This document shows, in pieces, positions 46,398-55,492 of a DNA stretch of 64,000 nt (position 1 is the first letter of the stretch; each line of letters starts with the position of its first letter). The notes below the pieces were generated by a model that saw only the letters and a list, made by a program, of their open reading frames with translations, was not told the DNA's origin and searched no databases. The DNA is from CAZDDB01 sp963843285 (GTDB lineage: Bacteria; Acidobacteriota; HRBIN11; JAKEFK01), in the NCBI GenBank assembly GCA_963843285.1, contig CAWJJO010000004.1, positions 1 through 64,000 of the forward strand, given 5' to 3'. The translations under genes and the position numbers were made by a program.

Positions 46398-48578
46398 TCA
46401 CTTGCCGGGTTCGGCGATTCCGTAGATGTGGCCTTGCGCGCGCACGATTAGCATTTTGTCGCTGATAGCGGGAGTTGCCATAATCACTTCTCCCATCGAG
46501 TTGGTGGCGAGAATGTCAAACGGAGGAGCGGCGCGCACTACGAAAATCTCACCATCTTCGCTGCTGAAATACAGACGACCGTCCGCTGCGACAGGAGAAG
46601 CGGTGAAAGCAAAAGCGTTTCTTTTTCCTCCGAGGCGTTGCTGCTGGATCTTTTCGCCGGTCTTTGCATTGTACACGGTGACAATACCGTTGTTCGCACA
46701 GGTGAAGAGGTAATCGCCATAGACAATCGGAGTGGGCAGGTACGGCCCGCCGCGCTTCTTGCTCCAGACTACAAATTCGCCCGTATCCGTTCCCTCCTTC
46801 AAGCTGATGTCGCCGTTTCCTCCAGGCCGAATCGCATAAATCGGCTGGATTGGTGCATAACCGCTTGTGACGTAAATCAGATTATGCGCAAACAGGGGAG
46901 TCGGAACCGTGATTTCGGAGTTACCCTTCAGCTGCCACAGCTCTTTGCCGGTCAACGGATCGTAACCGCGGATCGCATTCGTTCCATTCGTCACAAGCTC
47001 CACGCGTGACTTACTTTCGATGACCGTCGGCGTCCCCCATGATGGAATTTCATTGCGTGCGGTGCTCCAGGACTTCTTGCCCGAATTCACATCGAACGCT
47101 ATGATGGCTGAATTCGTTTGCAGATCCGCCTGCACAATTACCAGATTCTTGTAAATGACCGGAGAACTTCCATAGCCCCACTGGTAATCGGGATCGTAGA
47201 ACCAGCCGGAATCGAGCGTTCCAAGATTGATCTGCCAGAGTTTCTTTCCATTCAAATCGAACGCGACCAGATCGCCGGTGCTAAACAGCGCGATCACATG
47301 TTTTCCATCGGTTGCCGGTGTGGAATTTGCCTGTGTGGACTTCGGGTGCCGTTTGATTTGCGGCACTCCTTCGGAAACGGTCTGCTCCCAAAGGATCTTT
47401 CCGCTTTTCCGATCCAGGCAATACAATTTCCAGGTGTGCTTCGAAACATCTGTAGCCGGCTCCACTTCGCCGTAGAGTCCTGTGCGCAGCGTCGCAGCGG
47501 GATCGCTGCTGATTGCGGTGGTGACAAAGACGCGATTTTCCCACACGACAGGACTGGAATTGGAAAGTCCCGGAATCGCTGTCTTCCATGCAATATTTGT
47601 GGAGTCTGCGGCATTCCATCGAATGGGCGGATTCAGTCCGTCTCCGATTCCGGAAGCATGGACTCCGCGAAAAGAAGGCCAGCCTGTTTTTGCAATCGAT
47701 GCGCCGGGAGTGAGAGGTGTCGTCAAAGTTGCCGGAAGAGTCACCACGGGAGCGGCAGCTTCGGGATTGATTCGTTTGTACACGGAACTTGATCCGTCAT
47801 CGCGCTTTACGGTGAAACTGTCTGCAGAAGGACTTGCGGGATCGAATTGCATCGTGAGTCCGCCGGAAGATGGAGTGAACGTGTGATCGTCAATCGCTTG
47901 GAGCGGGAAGGGATCGCTGCTCATCGGTTCTGCAATCAGCACATTTCCTTCGACCTTCAGCTTCAACTCGTTGCCGTCTTCACGCCGGAAGCTTCCTGCG
48001 TATTTCTTCAGGATCTCCGGATCCACTTGCACGGATTGCGACGGCATCACCTTCGCGCCGGCCTTCTTCAGAAGTTCGGAAATCTCAGTGGCTTTCGCAT
48101 CCTCCGCAGCAGTGAGCGCTTTGCTGAGAGTTTCGGGGGACTGCTTCGTAGTTTCGAGAATCACCTGCACCGTGTCCTTTGTCTTGCTATCCGATGCGGC
48201 AAAAATGAGAGCTTCGTCCGAACCCTTGGCCCCTTTTTCCAACAAAAGCTTCACCACTTCGGGACGTCCTTCGGTAATGGACCAGATCAGCGGAGTTGCG
48301 TGATAGAAGGTATCCTCAACATTCGGATCTGCCCCTTTGTCCAACAACAAGCGCAGGATATCCAAATGCCCTTTCGCCGCCGCAAAAAAAAGCGGCGTGG
48401 TACCGTAGCGATTTCGAGCATTTACATCTGCGCCTTTCTCGAGCATCTGCTGCACGAGCTGGAGATTGCCGGTTCGCGCTGCTTCCAGAAGCTGCTCGTT
48501 CACGTTGTCTTCTGCGCGGGCAAAGAGCGTGATTGCAAAAAGAACTGCCGGAATCAAAAGAAATGGTGAAGCTCTCAT
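46398..48578 (-). CDS. Exported ankyrin-repeat and PQQ beta-propeller protein
   Basis: About 726 residues. After a signal peptide (LLIPAVLFAITLFARA) come ankyrin repeats at about 25-135 (LLEAARTGNLQLVQQMLEKG, DVNARNRYGTTPLFFAAAKG, GHLDILRLLLDKGADPNV). A linker includes a small beta-domain (KYAGSFRREDGNELKLKVEG). A PQQ/WD-like propeller then runs from about 320 to the end (WPSFRGVHASGIG, KLYCLDRKSGKILWEQ, SPVAADGRLYFSSEDGEIFV). ATG 48578 is chosen for the signal peptide and an upstream GGGAG. Known propellers of this type scaffold or bind; catalysis is uncertain because PQQ ligands are not obvious. Confidence 0.85.
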   Translation of the reverse strand: MRASPFLLIPAVLFAITLFARAEDNVNEQLLEAARTGNLQLVQQMLEKGADVNARNRYGTTPLFFAAAKGHLDILRLLLDKGADPNVEDTFYHATPLIWSITEGRPEVVKLLLEKGAKGSDEALIFAASDSKTKDTVQVILETTKQSPETLSKALTAAEDAKATEISELLKKAGAKVMPSQSVQVDPEILKKYAGSFRREDGNELKLKVEGNVLIAEPMSSDPFPLQAIDDHTFTPSSGGLTMQFDPASPSADSFTVKRDDGSSSVYKRINPEAAAPVVTLPATLTTPLTPGASIAKTGWPSFRGVHASGIGDGLNPPIRWNAADSTNIAWKTAIPGLSNSSPVVWENRVFVTTAISSDPAATLRTGLYGEVEPATDVSKHTWKLYCLDRKSGKILWEQTVSEGVPQIKRHPKSTQANSTPATDGKHVIALFSTGDLVAFDLNGKKLWQINLGTLDSGWFYDPDYQWGYGSSPVIYKNLVIVQADLQTNSAIIAFDVNSGKKSWSTARNEIPSWGTPTVIESKSRVELVTNGTNAIRGYDPLTGKELWQLKGNSEITVPTPLFAHNLIYVTSGYAPIQPIYAIRPGGNGDISLKEGTDTGEFVVWSKKRGGPYLPTPIVYGDYLFTCANNGIVTVYNAKTGEKIQQQRLGGKRNAFAFTASPVAADGRLYFSSEDGEIFVVRAAPPFDILATNSMGEVIMATPAISDKMLIVRAQGHIYGIAEPGK

Positions 48579-48856
48579 TTTTAACTCCCGATAAAACAAT
48601 ATCGCGGAAGCGATCAAACTTCCACAGCAGTCGTCCCCCAGTCTTTCGTTTTAACAGAGACGGGAAAGTTGTTCCGACATTCAGGCCGCGATTTGACACA
48701 GTTTGTTTTCGATGCTGGAATTCGCCATTCTTTTGTATTCCACATCCCACTTCGGATAATCGTAAAACGCGGCTACCAGGACCGCGACCGTTTCGGCCTT
48801 CTCATCGCGGGTCAGTCTTTCTATTTTCATGCTTCGATTCTTACACATCGAGTGGG

Positions 48857-48904
48857 GTGTAAGAAGGGGATCGGGGGGATGGAGGAGAGAGGAGATAGGG
48901 GGAT
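48857..48904 (+). repeat. G-rich intergenic repeat, locus 14, single arm
   Basis: GTGTAAGAAGGGGATCGGGG then GGATGGAGGAGAGAGGAGAT. Between divergent genes. A TTACAC string 12 bases before it is a possible trace of an opposite arm. Confidence 0.8.
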
Positions 48905-48978
48905 GATTTTGCTACCAGATAAGGACTATCTTTGAATCTTTCCTGTGTATCAGGCGTTCCAGATAAGGAGGTGGAACT

Positions 48979-50208
48979 ATGCAATATCACGGATTATTCT
49001 GGACCGGGCTTCTGGGGGCGATCTTAATCGTGGCACTTCTCTTCGGGGGAAAGGCGCGAGCGAGTCAAACTCAACCGGTGTCACAGCCCTTGAGCCGGCT
49101 GGCTTCCGCCAACACCAAATTCGGGTTCAAGATGCTGGCGGAATTGAACGGGGGCGGAACGGAAAATGTTTTGTTCTCTCCTTCCAGCATCGCCTGGTGC
49201 CTGAGCATGGCGCTGAACGGCGCCGGAGGGACAACAAAAGACGAAATGATGCTGGCCCTGGAAACGAAGGGCTTCAGTCTTCAGGACCTGAACAGCGCTT
49301 ACGCTGAATGGAAAAACACGTCTGCAAGCATCGACCCGAAAGTGGAAATTGATATCGCCAATTCGATCTGGGCCAGGCGCGGCATCGGGATTCGTCCGGA
49401 GTTTGTGGAAACAAACAAGAAGTACTTCGGCGCTGAAGTCAGCGAGCTGGATTTCAACGATCCGCGCGCACTCACCACCATCAACTCCTGGGTCAAGGAC
49501 AAGACTAGAAGCAAAATTGACAAAATCGTGGATGAGATCAATCCGGATTCCGTGCTCTTTCTCATCAATGCCATCTACTTCAACGGCAAGTGGACCCGCG
49601 CATTCGATGCGACAAAGACAAAAGAAGAAAATTTTACGCTCGGCAGCGGTACGCAAAAACGTTTGCCGATGATGCATCAGCGCGGAACGTATCAGTATCT
49701 GGAGACTCCTGAGTTTCAGTCCATCCTGTTGCCGTACGGCAACAAACGCCTGAGTATGTATGTCTTCCTCCCTGCAAAAACTGTTGGGTTACAAAACCTT
49801 CACGGTATGTTGACCGATACAAATTGGGAAAAGTGGATGACACAGTATTCAGAGTCGGAAGGGGAGATTGTTCTGCCCAAATTCCGGATTGAATATGAAG
49901 CGACTTTGAACAAGATGCTCATCGCGCTCGGGATGCGATCGGCGTTTGATCCGCAACAGGCGGATTTCAGCGCGATGATCCGAAGCTCAGCGAAAGCTTA
50001 TATCAGTAAGGTCAAACACAAAGCGTTCGCGGAAGTCAATGAAGAAGGCACCGAAGCCGCAGCCGTGACCTCTACGGAAATCCGGGTTGTTTCGGCGGTC
50101 ATCCCCAAGAAGACGTTTCAGATGATCGTGAATCGTCCGTTCTTTTTTGTAATACACGACAGCGCTACGGGTGCTTTGCTGTTTATGGGCTCTGTCGTTG
50201 CTCCTTGA
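48979..50208 (+). CDS. Secreted serpin (serine protease inhibitor)
   Basis: 409 residues. An N-terminal signal or membrane segment (GLLGAILIVALLFGG) is followed by a complete serpin fold: NVLFSPSSIAWCLSMALNGA, NSIWARRG, LINAIYFNGKWTRAFD, and the end NRPFFFVIHDSATGALLFMG. The reactive loop hinge EEGTEAAAVTS is small and flexible as in inhibitory serpins. Counting 17 residues from the hinge puts the scissile bond at about Val-Ser in IRVVSAV, suggesting an elastase- or subtilisin-like target; this is inference. A strong AAGGAGGT site precedes the ATG. Many proteases are encoded nearby. Confidence 0.92.
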   Translation: MQYHGLFWTGLLGAILIVALLFGGKARASQTQPVSQPLSRLASANTKFGFKMLAELNGGGTENVLFSPSSIAWCLSMALNGAGGTTKDEMMLALETKGFSLQDLNSAYAEWKNTSASIDPKVEIDIANSIWARRGIGIRPEFVETNKKYFGAEVSELDFNDPRALTTINSWVKDKTRSKIDKIVDEINPDSVLFLINAIYFNGKWTRAFDATKTKEENFTLGSGTQKRLPMMHQRGTYQYLETPEFQSILLPYGNKRLSMYVFLPAKTVGLQNLHGMLTDTNWEKWMTQYSESEGEIVLPKFRIEYEATLNKMLIALGMRSAFDPQQADFSAMIRSSAKAYISKVKHKAFAEVNEEGTEAAAVTSTEIRVVSAVIPKKTFQMIVNRPFFFVIHDSATGALLFMGSVVAP

Positions 50209-50213
50209 GCCCT

Positions 50214-50255
50214 GTGTAAGAAGGGGAATGTGGAGATAGGGGGGATGCGGGGATC
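50214..50255 (+). repeat. G-rich intergenic repeat, locus 15, single arm
   Basis: GTGTAAGAAGGGGAATGTGG then AGATAGGGGGGATGCGGGG. Five bases after the serpin stop, in sense orientation. Confidence 0.85.
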
Positions 50256-50257
50256 TA

Positions 50258-51304
50258 TTATTTCGGATATACCATACGGATCATCTCTTGAGACAACACT
50301 TCTGCAATCACCAGGTTTGCCTGTGCATTCTTATGCTGATCGTACGGTGTTACCCATAGCTTCTGAGGGTCATCAAAATGACGCGCCATTGTGGACAACG
50401 GATCTACGACTCGCATCCGTGGGTTATCAAGCGCCCGTAATTTCTGATGGATTTCCCGATAAGGATAGTTGCGCGTGAAGTCTTTCACTTCGTAAATCTC
50501 GGGCGCAATTAACAGAAAAAAGGGAATGTTCCTGCTTTGAAGGTAAGCCGACATTTCGCGTAAAACAGATTTGACTGCATCGAAATATACGGACGAATGC
50601 AGCGCCAGAAAGTAATTTCTAACATTCCCCGCCTTGATTCGCTCATCGTTTATGGAAGTTAGAGAAAGCGTCGAATACTGAAAGAACTGGTAGAGATAAA
50701 TACGGGTGAGGGGCCCGGATTTTACAAAACTTACAGGATTGTAGATTTCGGGATCATTGAAGACATAATACAAAACCACAACGGTTGGATGGTAATCCAT
50801 CACTCTCTTCTTGAGAAGCACGAATTCCTGTGCGGTGTTGTAACCAACAACACCAAAATTCAAAACCTCATACTGATGTTCCGGATCGAGCGACTGCAAT
50901 TTATTCTGAATCGAGCCACTGATCGTTTCGTCCGGCGGTAGTCTTTCGCCGAAGGTCTCCGAGTCGCCCAGAACCGCGATCCGCCTGACACGCTCACGCG
51001 GCTGCAAGGCAACCTCCTCCCCACGAAAGCCGGCTGAATTGATCCGCACGAAACCTCGTTGAGCTTTTGGAACAAGTTCCCAGACGAGGTCGCTATCCCG
51101 GCTTTTGCGAAATAACCTGTCGCCTGCGAGAACATGATAGACATTGAACGGTTGCTGCTTGAGGAAACGGACAAAACCGATACTGCTGTTTGGCGGACTC
51201 CATCGAACCAACGCACGGAGAGAAATCTCGGCGATGAAAAATCCGGCGATCAGCCCGATCGCGATTAAACCAATCTTTGCTCCTCTCTTTCGCATACCGG
51301 CCAA
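50258..51304 (-). CDS. Membrane-anchored SGNH/GDSL-like hydrolase
   Basis: 348 residues. One N-terminal membrane segment (IGLIAIGLIAGFFIAEI), then an SGNH fold: IAVLGDSETFGERLPPDETI (block I nucleophile Ser, near residue 112), NFGVVGYNTAQEF (block II), and DQHKNAQANLVIAE near the C-terminus in the Asp-x-x-His position. The family includes esterases and acyl-modifying enzymes of cell-surface polysaccharides. The block I sequence GDSETFG is shared with uncharacterised acidobacterial and planctomycete proteins. Substrate unknown. Confidence 0.8.
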   Translation of the reverse strand: MAGMRKRGAKIGLIAIGLIAGFFIAEISLRALVRWSPPNSSIGFVRFLKQQPFNVYHVLAGDRLFRKSRDSDLVWELVPKAQRGFVRINSAGFRGEEVALQPRERVRRIAVLGDSETFGERLPPDETISGSIQNKLQSLDPEHQYEVLNFGVVGYNTAQEFVLLKKRVMDYHPTVVVLYYVFNDPEIYNPVSFVKSGPLTRIYLYQFFQYSTLSLTSINDERIKAGNVRNYFLALHSSVYFDAVKSVLREMSAYLQSRNIPFFLLIAPEIYEVKDFTRNYPYREIHQKLRALDNPRMRVVDPLSTMARHFDDPQKLWVTPYDQHKNAQANLVIAEVLSQEMIRMVYPK

Positions 51305-51344
51305 TTTAGATTACCATGCGGAAAGAGAGCGGGTGCTGTAGCTC

Positions 51345-51386
51345 GCGTAAGAAGGGGGATTGGAAATAACGTCGATAGGGAGATGA
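51345..51386 (+). repeat. G-rich intergenic repeat, locus 16, degenerate single arm
   Basis: GCGTAAGAAGGGGGATTGGA then a diverged tail ending ATAGGGAGATGATG. The most degenerate copy, still in plus orientation between two minus-strand genes. Confidence 0.65.
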
Positions 51387-51440
51387 TGAAAGAAAAATAG
51401 GGCCGGTGCAAAGAGCACCGGCCCATCACATAGAGATACG

Positions 51441-54400
51441 TCAGAATGTTTTGCTCCAGGTCCCGAACGGGATAAACGGATTGCCGTTCTTTGCCCGGTC
51501 AACGAACACATCGATGAACTTCCTGGAAGTTCCTGCGGTTGTATCCAGGAGAAAACCACCGCGGAGGAAGTAATCGGCTGTGCCGGACCCGATCGTTGCA
51601 TCGAAGCGGCTACCTGCATCTCTGGTTGCTCCGCTATCAATGGCTTTGCCGTCATACCACAGCCTGGCCGTTCCACTACGATGCCCACCGACAGCTGTAA
51701 TACGGACAGACAGCCTGAAGCTCACGGTGTCTCCTGAGCTAATCGCCGGGAGAGTGGAAAGCGCCAGATTGATCGTTCTCAAGACCGCGTTGTTGAATCC
51801 GCTGCTGCCGCCCGGAACGTTGTTGATCTGACCGCTACCCACAACCGTGCCGTTCTGAAGTACTTCGGCCAACAGATCGAAGTTCGTGCCCACGTCATCG
51901 CTATTCTTCAGCCCGATCCACACCTTCGCGGGACTGAGCGCGCTCAACTGCGGCTCGCAGTCATAGACGCGAACATTGTCTACGTACCAACCAAAGGTTG
52001 TGCCGCCGCATCCGTCCGTGCTGATGTCCCAACGAAGCTGGATGCTATCGCCGGCGGCGACAAGTCCAGCTAGATTGACAATGGATTTGCCCCAGGTTCC
52101 ATCTACCTCACCACCATCGGTACCGGACCATGCACGCTGACCGGCGCGTGGATTGGTATTTCCGGGCGCAGCGGCAAAAGTCGCGTTGTAACCGTTGTAG
52201 ATGAAGTTCGCTTGCGGTACAAGTGTGAACGGCCCGCCATTCACGCTAATCATCAGTTGCCCGCCATCGAAGCCGGCCTCCGTTGCAACCCAATGATCGA
52301 AGGTAAGGGTTGGTGTAGAAGTCAGCGAAGGCGGTATTGCGATGACCGGGCTGGTCAGGTGACGAACACCGCTTTCATTATCTGTTGCATTGCAGCCGCC
52401 AATGTTCAGATCTGCGCCAAAGAAGGCTTGCCCTGCGCGACCATCCGGCAGCGTAGTGCTAACTACCCAGTCGGGCTGGCTGTAACCTGCTCCAACAGCA
52501 TCGAAGGTAGCAGTCCAACCGGAGGTGTTGCCCTCAAAGTCGTCCGCAAATAGAGTGTGCTGAGCAGTGCCGGCGCCGCAGGACGGATCAGCCGGTGGAT
52601 TCTGGCCCAGGAGTGGCTGGAAGTTGCACTGCGTCGGCAGAGTGCGCATCTGCACCGCCAGCATGGCCTTCTGCACTTCAGCTACATCGGCTATCGTGAT
52701 GATCTGACCGGAAGGTGCGCCTGTATTCAGATCGGGAAGGTCGACGCCGATCAAATCGGTAGCCGACTGTTCGATCGCATCAGCATGATCCACGAAGTCG
52801 GTGGTTGGATGCTGGTAAACCGTCTCCGCGCGGAAATAGATGTGTGCGGCCTTCGTCAAACCGATGCCGTTGATGGTCTGGCCGTTGTAGGTTCCGCCAT
52901 CGACGGTCAGCGCATAGGCATGATTGGGAACGCCGGAGTTGTTATGCACGCCGCCGCTGTCGCCTGTCCCGCATCCATATTGAGTGTCGGTCACTTTGCC
53001 CGGATTGTTGTAGCAGTTTGGCCACCACATGTCGCGGAGCGCGCCGCTTAGACCAACAGCTGTGTCGTCTTCGCCCAGGAGCCAGCGAACGGAGTTGTCG
53101 GGCCCGGTGGCGCCACGGCTGAGGGTCGCGTTGACTGTATTCGAAAGGAGCTGAGTCTTGATCGCGTTCCCGTCACTTTGAAGGATCAACAAAGATGGAA
53201 CGGTGATTGTTGCATCAACGCCACCCATGTTGATAATCCCGGCTGCATTATTGGCTACGATCACACCCACCGCTCCGTTGACCTGCGCGTTCTTGACCTT
53301 CACTGCGAACCCGCAAGTGCCGCGGTCGACCAATGCGAACTTACCTGCGACATCCGCCGCATTCGTCCAGGAGTTGGCTGCGCAGACAAAACTCGGCCCG
53401 GCGCAGCAGCCGTCGGACAGAGTCTGGCCAGTGGCGACGCCATCGTTCGCGAGCACCACATCGTTGGTGACCGTGAAGGCCGTTGGACCGAATTGGGCGA
53501 TTCCTGCAGGCTTGACTCCCGCGATCGCAGCAGGTGAGTTAATCGTGACCGTTGGCGGCAGCTGTGTGAAAGCGCTGCAGGCGCCATCGGTTCGCTGCGT
53601 ATTCGGAGTGTCGGTCATTCTACCGTTAATCCGGTCAATCGTTTCACCAAAAATGTCTGAATAAGATTCGTTTAGTGCGCCCGGTTGCCACGCATAGATG
53701 AGGCCGTGTGTGTACTGTGTGTAGGCGTGAGACCACTCATGACCGGTGACATCATCTGTGGTTAGACCGTTGCAAAACGAAATGAATGTGCCGTTCCACG
53801 AAGCGTTCGGGCACCCGTAACCACGATTGAAAATCGAATCCATGATTCCACCCAGGCCGTCGAAGGAGTCTCGACCGAAGGAGAAGCTGTAAAAATCATA
53901 GGTGTCCTTGGAGGCAAGGATCATATTATCCGCTTCAGTATTGCCGGTGGGAAAAGGCTGCCCTTCCACCCAAAACGGTGAACCGGGATAGAATGTCGGA
54001 ACTTGCGCTTCCGGAAGGAAATTGCCGTTGTAAGCGCGACGAAACATCGCGTCCACAATTCCGGTAATTTGGTCCACAAATTTTCCGGTGTGCGCATCGA
54101 TGTACACAAATTCGCGGACATTCGCGCCGTTCCCAACTTCAACTTCCCAGACCAGATGATTCTGACCCGGAATGCCCTGAGCCAGTCCTGTACGATAGAT
54201 CATGAGTATGGTGTTTCGAACCGAAATCGATTTGTCGGCTCCTTTATCGTTGATCACCATGGCCAGAGCTGTGGCAGCCGCATCTTCCGATCTTTTGGAT
54301 GGATGCGGGTTCACGTTAATTTCCGGAATGATGTTGCCATTCACGGCACGCAACTGGCCGGCAGCATCAAAGTGCGTTTTGATGACTCCGGCAAAAACCG

Positions 54401-54782
54401 GAACTCCGAAATAGAACTGCCCATACGAAAGATGCTTACCGCCTTGAGCATCGCTTTTTTCCTGAGTCATTTTCAAATCAGTCAACGCATTTTTCAAGCC
54501 AAAAACACTGCCGTATTGCTGGAAGAATAAGAAGGATCGATCATGTACGGAGGCCGCTTTTTCCAGTCCCCTTAAACCAGCGGCAGTGAATCCGATGAAC
54601 CGTGCGCCCCCGGTAGCATCCGAGATCGAGATTTTGGTATTCTCGCTACTGTTGCTCTTGAGCCGCTGGATCCCGAGTGGGTCCAGGACTTTTTGCTTGC
54701 CGGCTTTTCCGCCTGCATCTGCGAAACAAGTCAGCTGAAACGCCATGAAGAAACTTATGGCTACAAAAAACAATCTTCGCAT
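51441..54782 (-). CDS. Large secreted M4-like metallopeptidase with inserted PA domain
   Basis: 1113 residues. After a signal peptide (FVAISFFMAFQLTCFADA) comes an FTP-type propeptide (GQFYFGVPVFAGVIKTHFD, VWEVEVGNGANVREFVYID). The zinc site is DDVTGHEWSHAYTQYTHG near residue 347 with GALNESYSDIFGE. A protease-associated domain (DRGTCGFAVKVKNAQVNGAV) is inserted before the second catalytic part, VHNNSGVPNHAYAL, the thermolysin-type His motif. A MAM-like jelly-roll (FEGNTSGWTATFD, GGTTFGWYVDNVRVYDCEP) and a further beta domain end it. ATG 54782 is used, not the upstream TTG, because AAGGAG precedes it. Likely a secreted nutritional protease. Confidence 0.88.
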   Translation of the reverse strand: MRRLFFVAISFFMAFQLTCFADAGGKAGKQKVLDPLGIQRLKSNSSENTKISISDATGGARFIGFTAAGLRGLEKAASVHDRSFLFFQQYGSVFGLKNALTDLKMTQEKSDAQGGKHLSYGQFYFGVPVFAGVIKTHFDAAGQLRAVNGNIIPEINVNPHPSKRSEDAAATALAMVINDKGADKSISVRNTILMIYRTGLAQGIPGQNHLVWEVEVGNGANVREFVYIDAHTGKFVDQITGIVDAMFRRAYNGNFLPEAQVPTFYPGSPFWVEGQPFPTGNTEADNMILASKDTYDFYSFSFGRDSFDGLGGIMDSIFNRGYGCPNASWNGTFISFCNGLTTDDVTGHEWSHAYTQYTHGLIYAWQPGALNESYSDIFGETIDRINGRMTDTPNTQRTDGACSAFTQLPPTVTINSPAAIAGVKPAGIAQFGPTAFTVTNDVVLANDGVATGQTLSDGCCAGPSFVCAANSWTNAADVAGKFALVDRGTCGFAVKVKNAQVNGAVGVIVANNAAGIINMGGVDATITVPSLLILQSDGNAIKTQLLSNTVNATLSRGATGPDNSVRWLLGEDDTAVGLSGALRDMWWPNCYNNPGKVTDTQYGCGTGDSGGVHNNSGVPNHAYALTVDGGTYNGQTINGIGLTKAAHIYFRAETVYQHPTTDFVDHADAIEQSATDLIGVDLPDLNTGAPSGQIITIADVAEVQKAMLAVQMRTLPTQCNFQPLLGQNPPADPSCGAGTAQHTLFADDFEGNTSGWTATFDAVGAGYSQPDWVVSTTLPDGRAGQAFFGADLNIGGCNATDNESGVRHLTSPVIAIPPSLTSTPTLTFDHWVATEAGFDGGQLMISVNGGPFTLVPQANFIYNGYNATFAAAPGNTNPRAGQRAWSGTDGGEVDGTWGKSIVNLAGLVAAGDSIQLRWDISTDGCGGTTFGWYVDNVRVYDCEPQLSALSPAKVWIGLKNSDDVGTNFDLLAEVLQNGTVVGSGQINNVPGGSSGFNNAVLRTINLALSTLPAISSGDTVSFRLSVRITAVGGHRSGTARLWYDGKAIDSGATRDAGSRFDATIGSGTADYFLRGGFLLDTTAGTSRKFIDVFVDRAKNGNPFIPFGTWSKTF

Positions 54783-54829
54783 TGGGTGCTCCTTCAAAAA
54801 GGTACTGTGAACCTGGCCACAGCACGGGA

Positions 54830-55249
54830 TTATTCCCCCTTCTTTTCAAACGACACTACCAATGTTGCCTCGTACTCCTCTTGACGGATACTCTGATTCA
54901 CTGAAGGATACGGATTCAGCGCAATCAGCCGAATTGTATATCCCTGGTAGTCAGCCTCCGACAGGCCGGAATCGGTGTTGAGTGAAACGGATGCGGGATC
55001 GCTTTTTTGACGAACCAATTCCAGCTCGATCTTTGCATTCCCCTGTGTGATACATTGCGCGCCTTTCGGACAACGTGAATCTTGAGGAACAGAAGTGAAT
55101 CGGATTTGCAGTTTTTCTGACTTGACTTCGACGCGTTGCCCTACTTTTATGTTGAATTCCTGGTCTAGCAGCACGTTCCGGATGTCATCGGACTCCTGTG
55201 CACAAACGCCGGCCAGAACGAGAAAAATAGTGATAGCAGCGAGCCTCAT
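54830..55249 (-). CDS. Small secreted protein of unknown function
   Basis: 139 residues with an N-terminal signal peptide (AITIFLVLAGVCA) and a short beta-rich mature part. A Cys pair lies in DSRCPKGAQCITQGNA, which could form a disulfide, and LIALNPYPSVNQSIRQEEYE is near the end. Many acidobacterial secreted proteins share the RCPxxxxC pattern, but no function is known to me. Not coupled to its neighbours. Confidence 0.7.
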   Translation of the reverse strand: MRLAAITIFLVLAGVCAQESDDIRNVLLDQEFNIKVGQRVEVKSEKLQIRFTSVPQDSRCPKGAQCITQGNAKIELELVRQKSDPASVSLNTDSGLSEADYQGYTIRLIALNPYPSVNQSIRQEEYEATLVVSFEKKGE

Positions 55250-55379
55250 CTACTCCTACGGTGTTAGCGTATGCAATCCTAAGAAACGGTGAGTCCTCCC
55301 TCTTTTGTTCTTACCAAAAAAGGTTATCTCCAAGCTATTCCAAGTTTCTAAGCCTGTCAAATGGAAAAATGATCGCCTA

Positions 55380-55486
55380 GTGTAAGGAGGGAGATGTGGA
55401 GATAGGGGGGATAAGGGGATGATTTCAGTTTTCCAATAATAAATATCCCCACATTTCCAATATCCCCTTATCCCCCTTCTTACACT
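55380..55486. repeat. G-rich intergenic repeat, locus 17, inverted pair
   Basis: Left arm GTGTAAGGAGGGAGATGTGG then AGATAGGGGGGATAAGGGG; loop contains CCAATAATAAATATCCCC; right arm ends CCCCCTTCTTACAC. The most complete pair in the window and the best template for the whole element. The right arm lies seven bases beyond the stop of the MBL gene, in sense with that gene. Confidence 0.88.
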
Positions 55487-55492
55487 CCTGGG

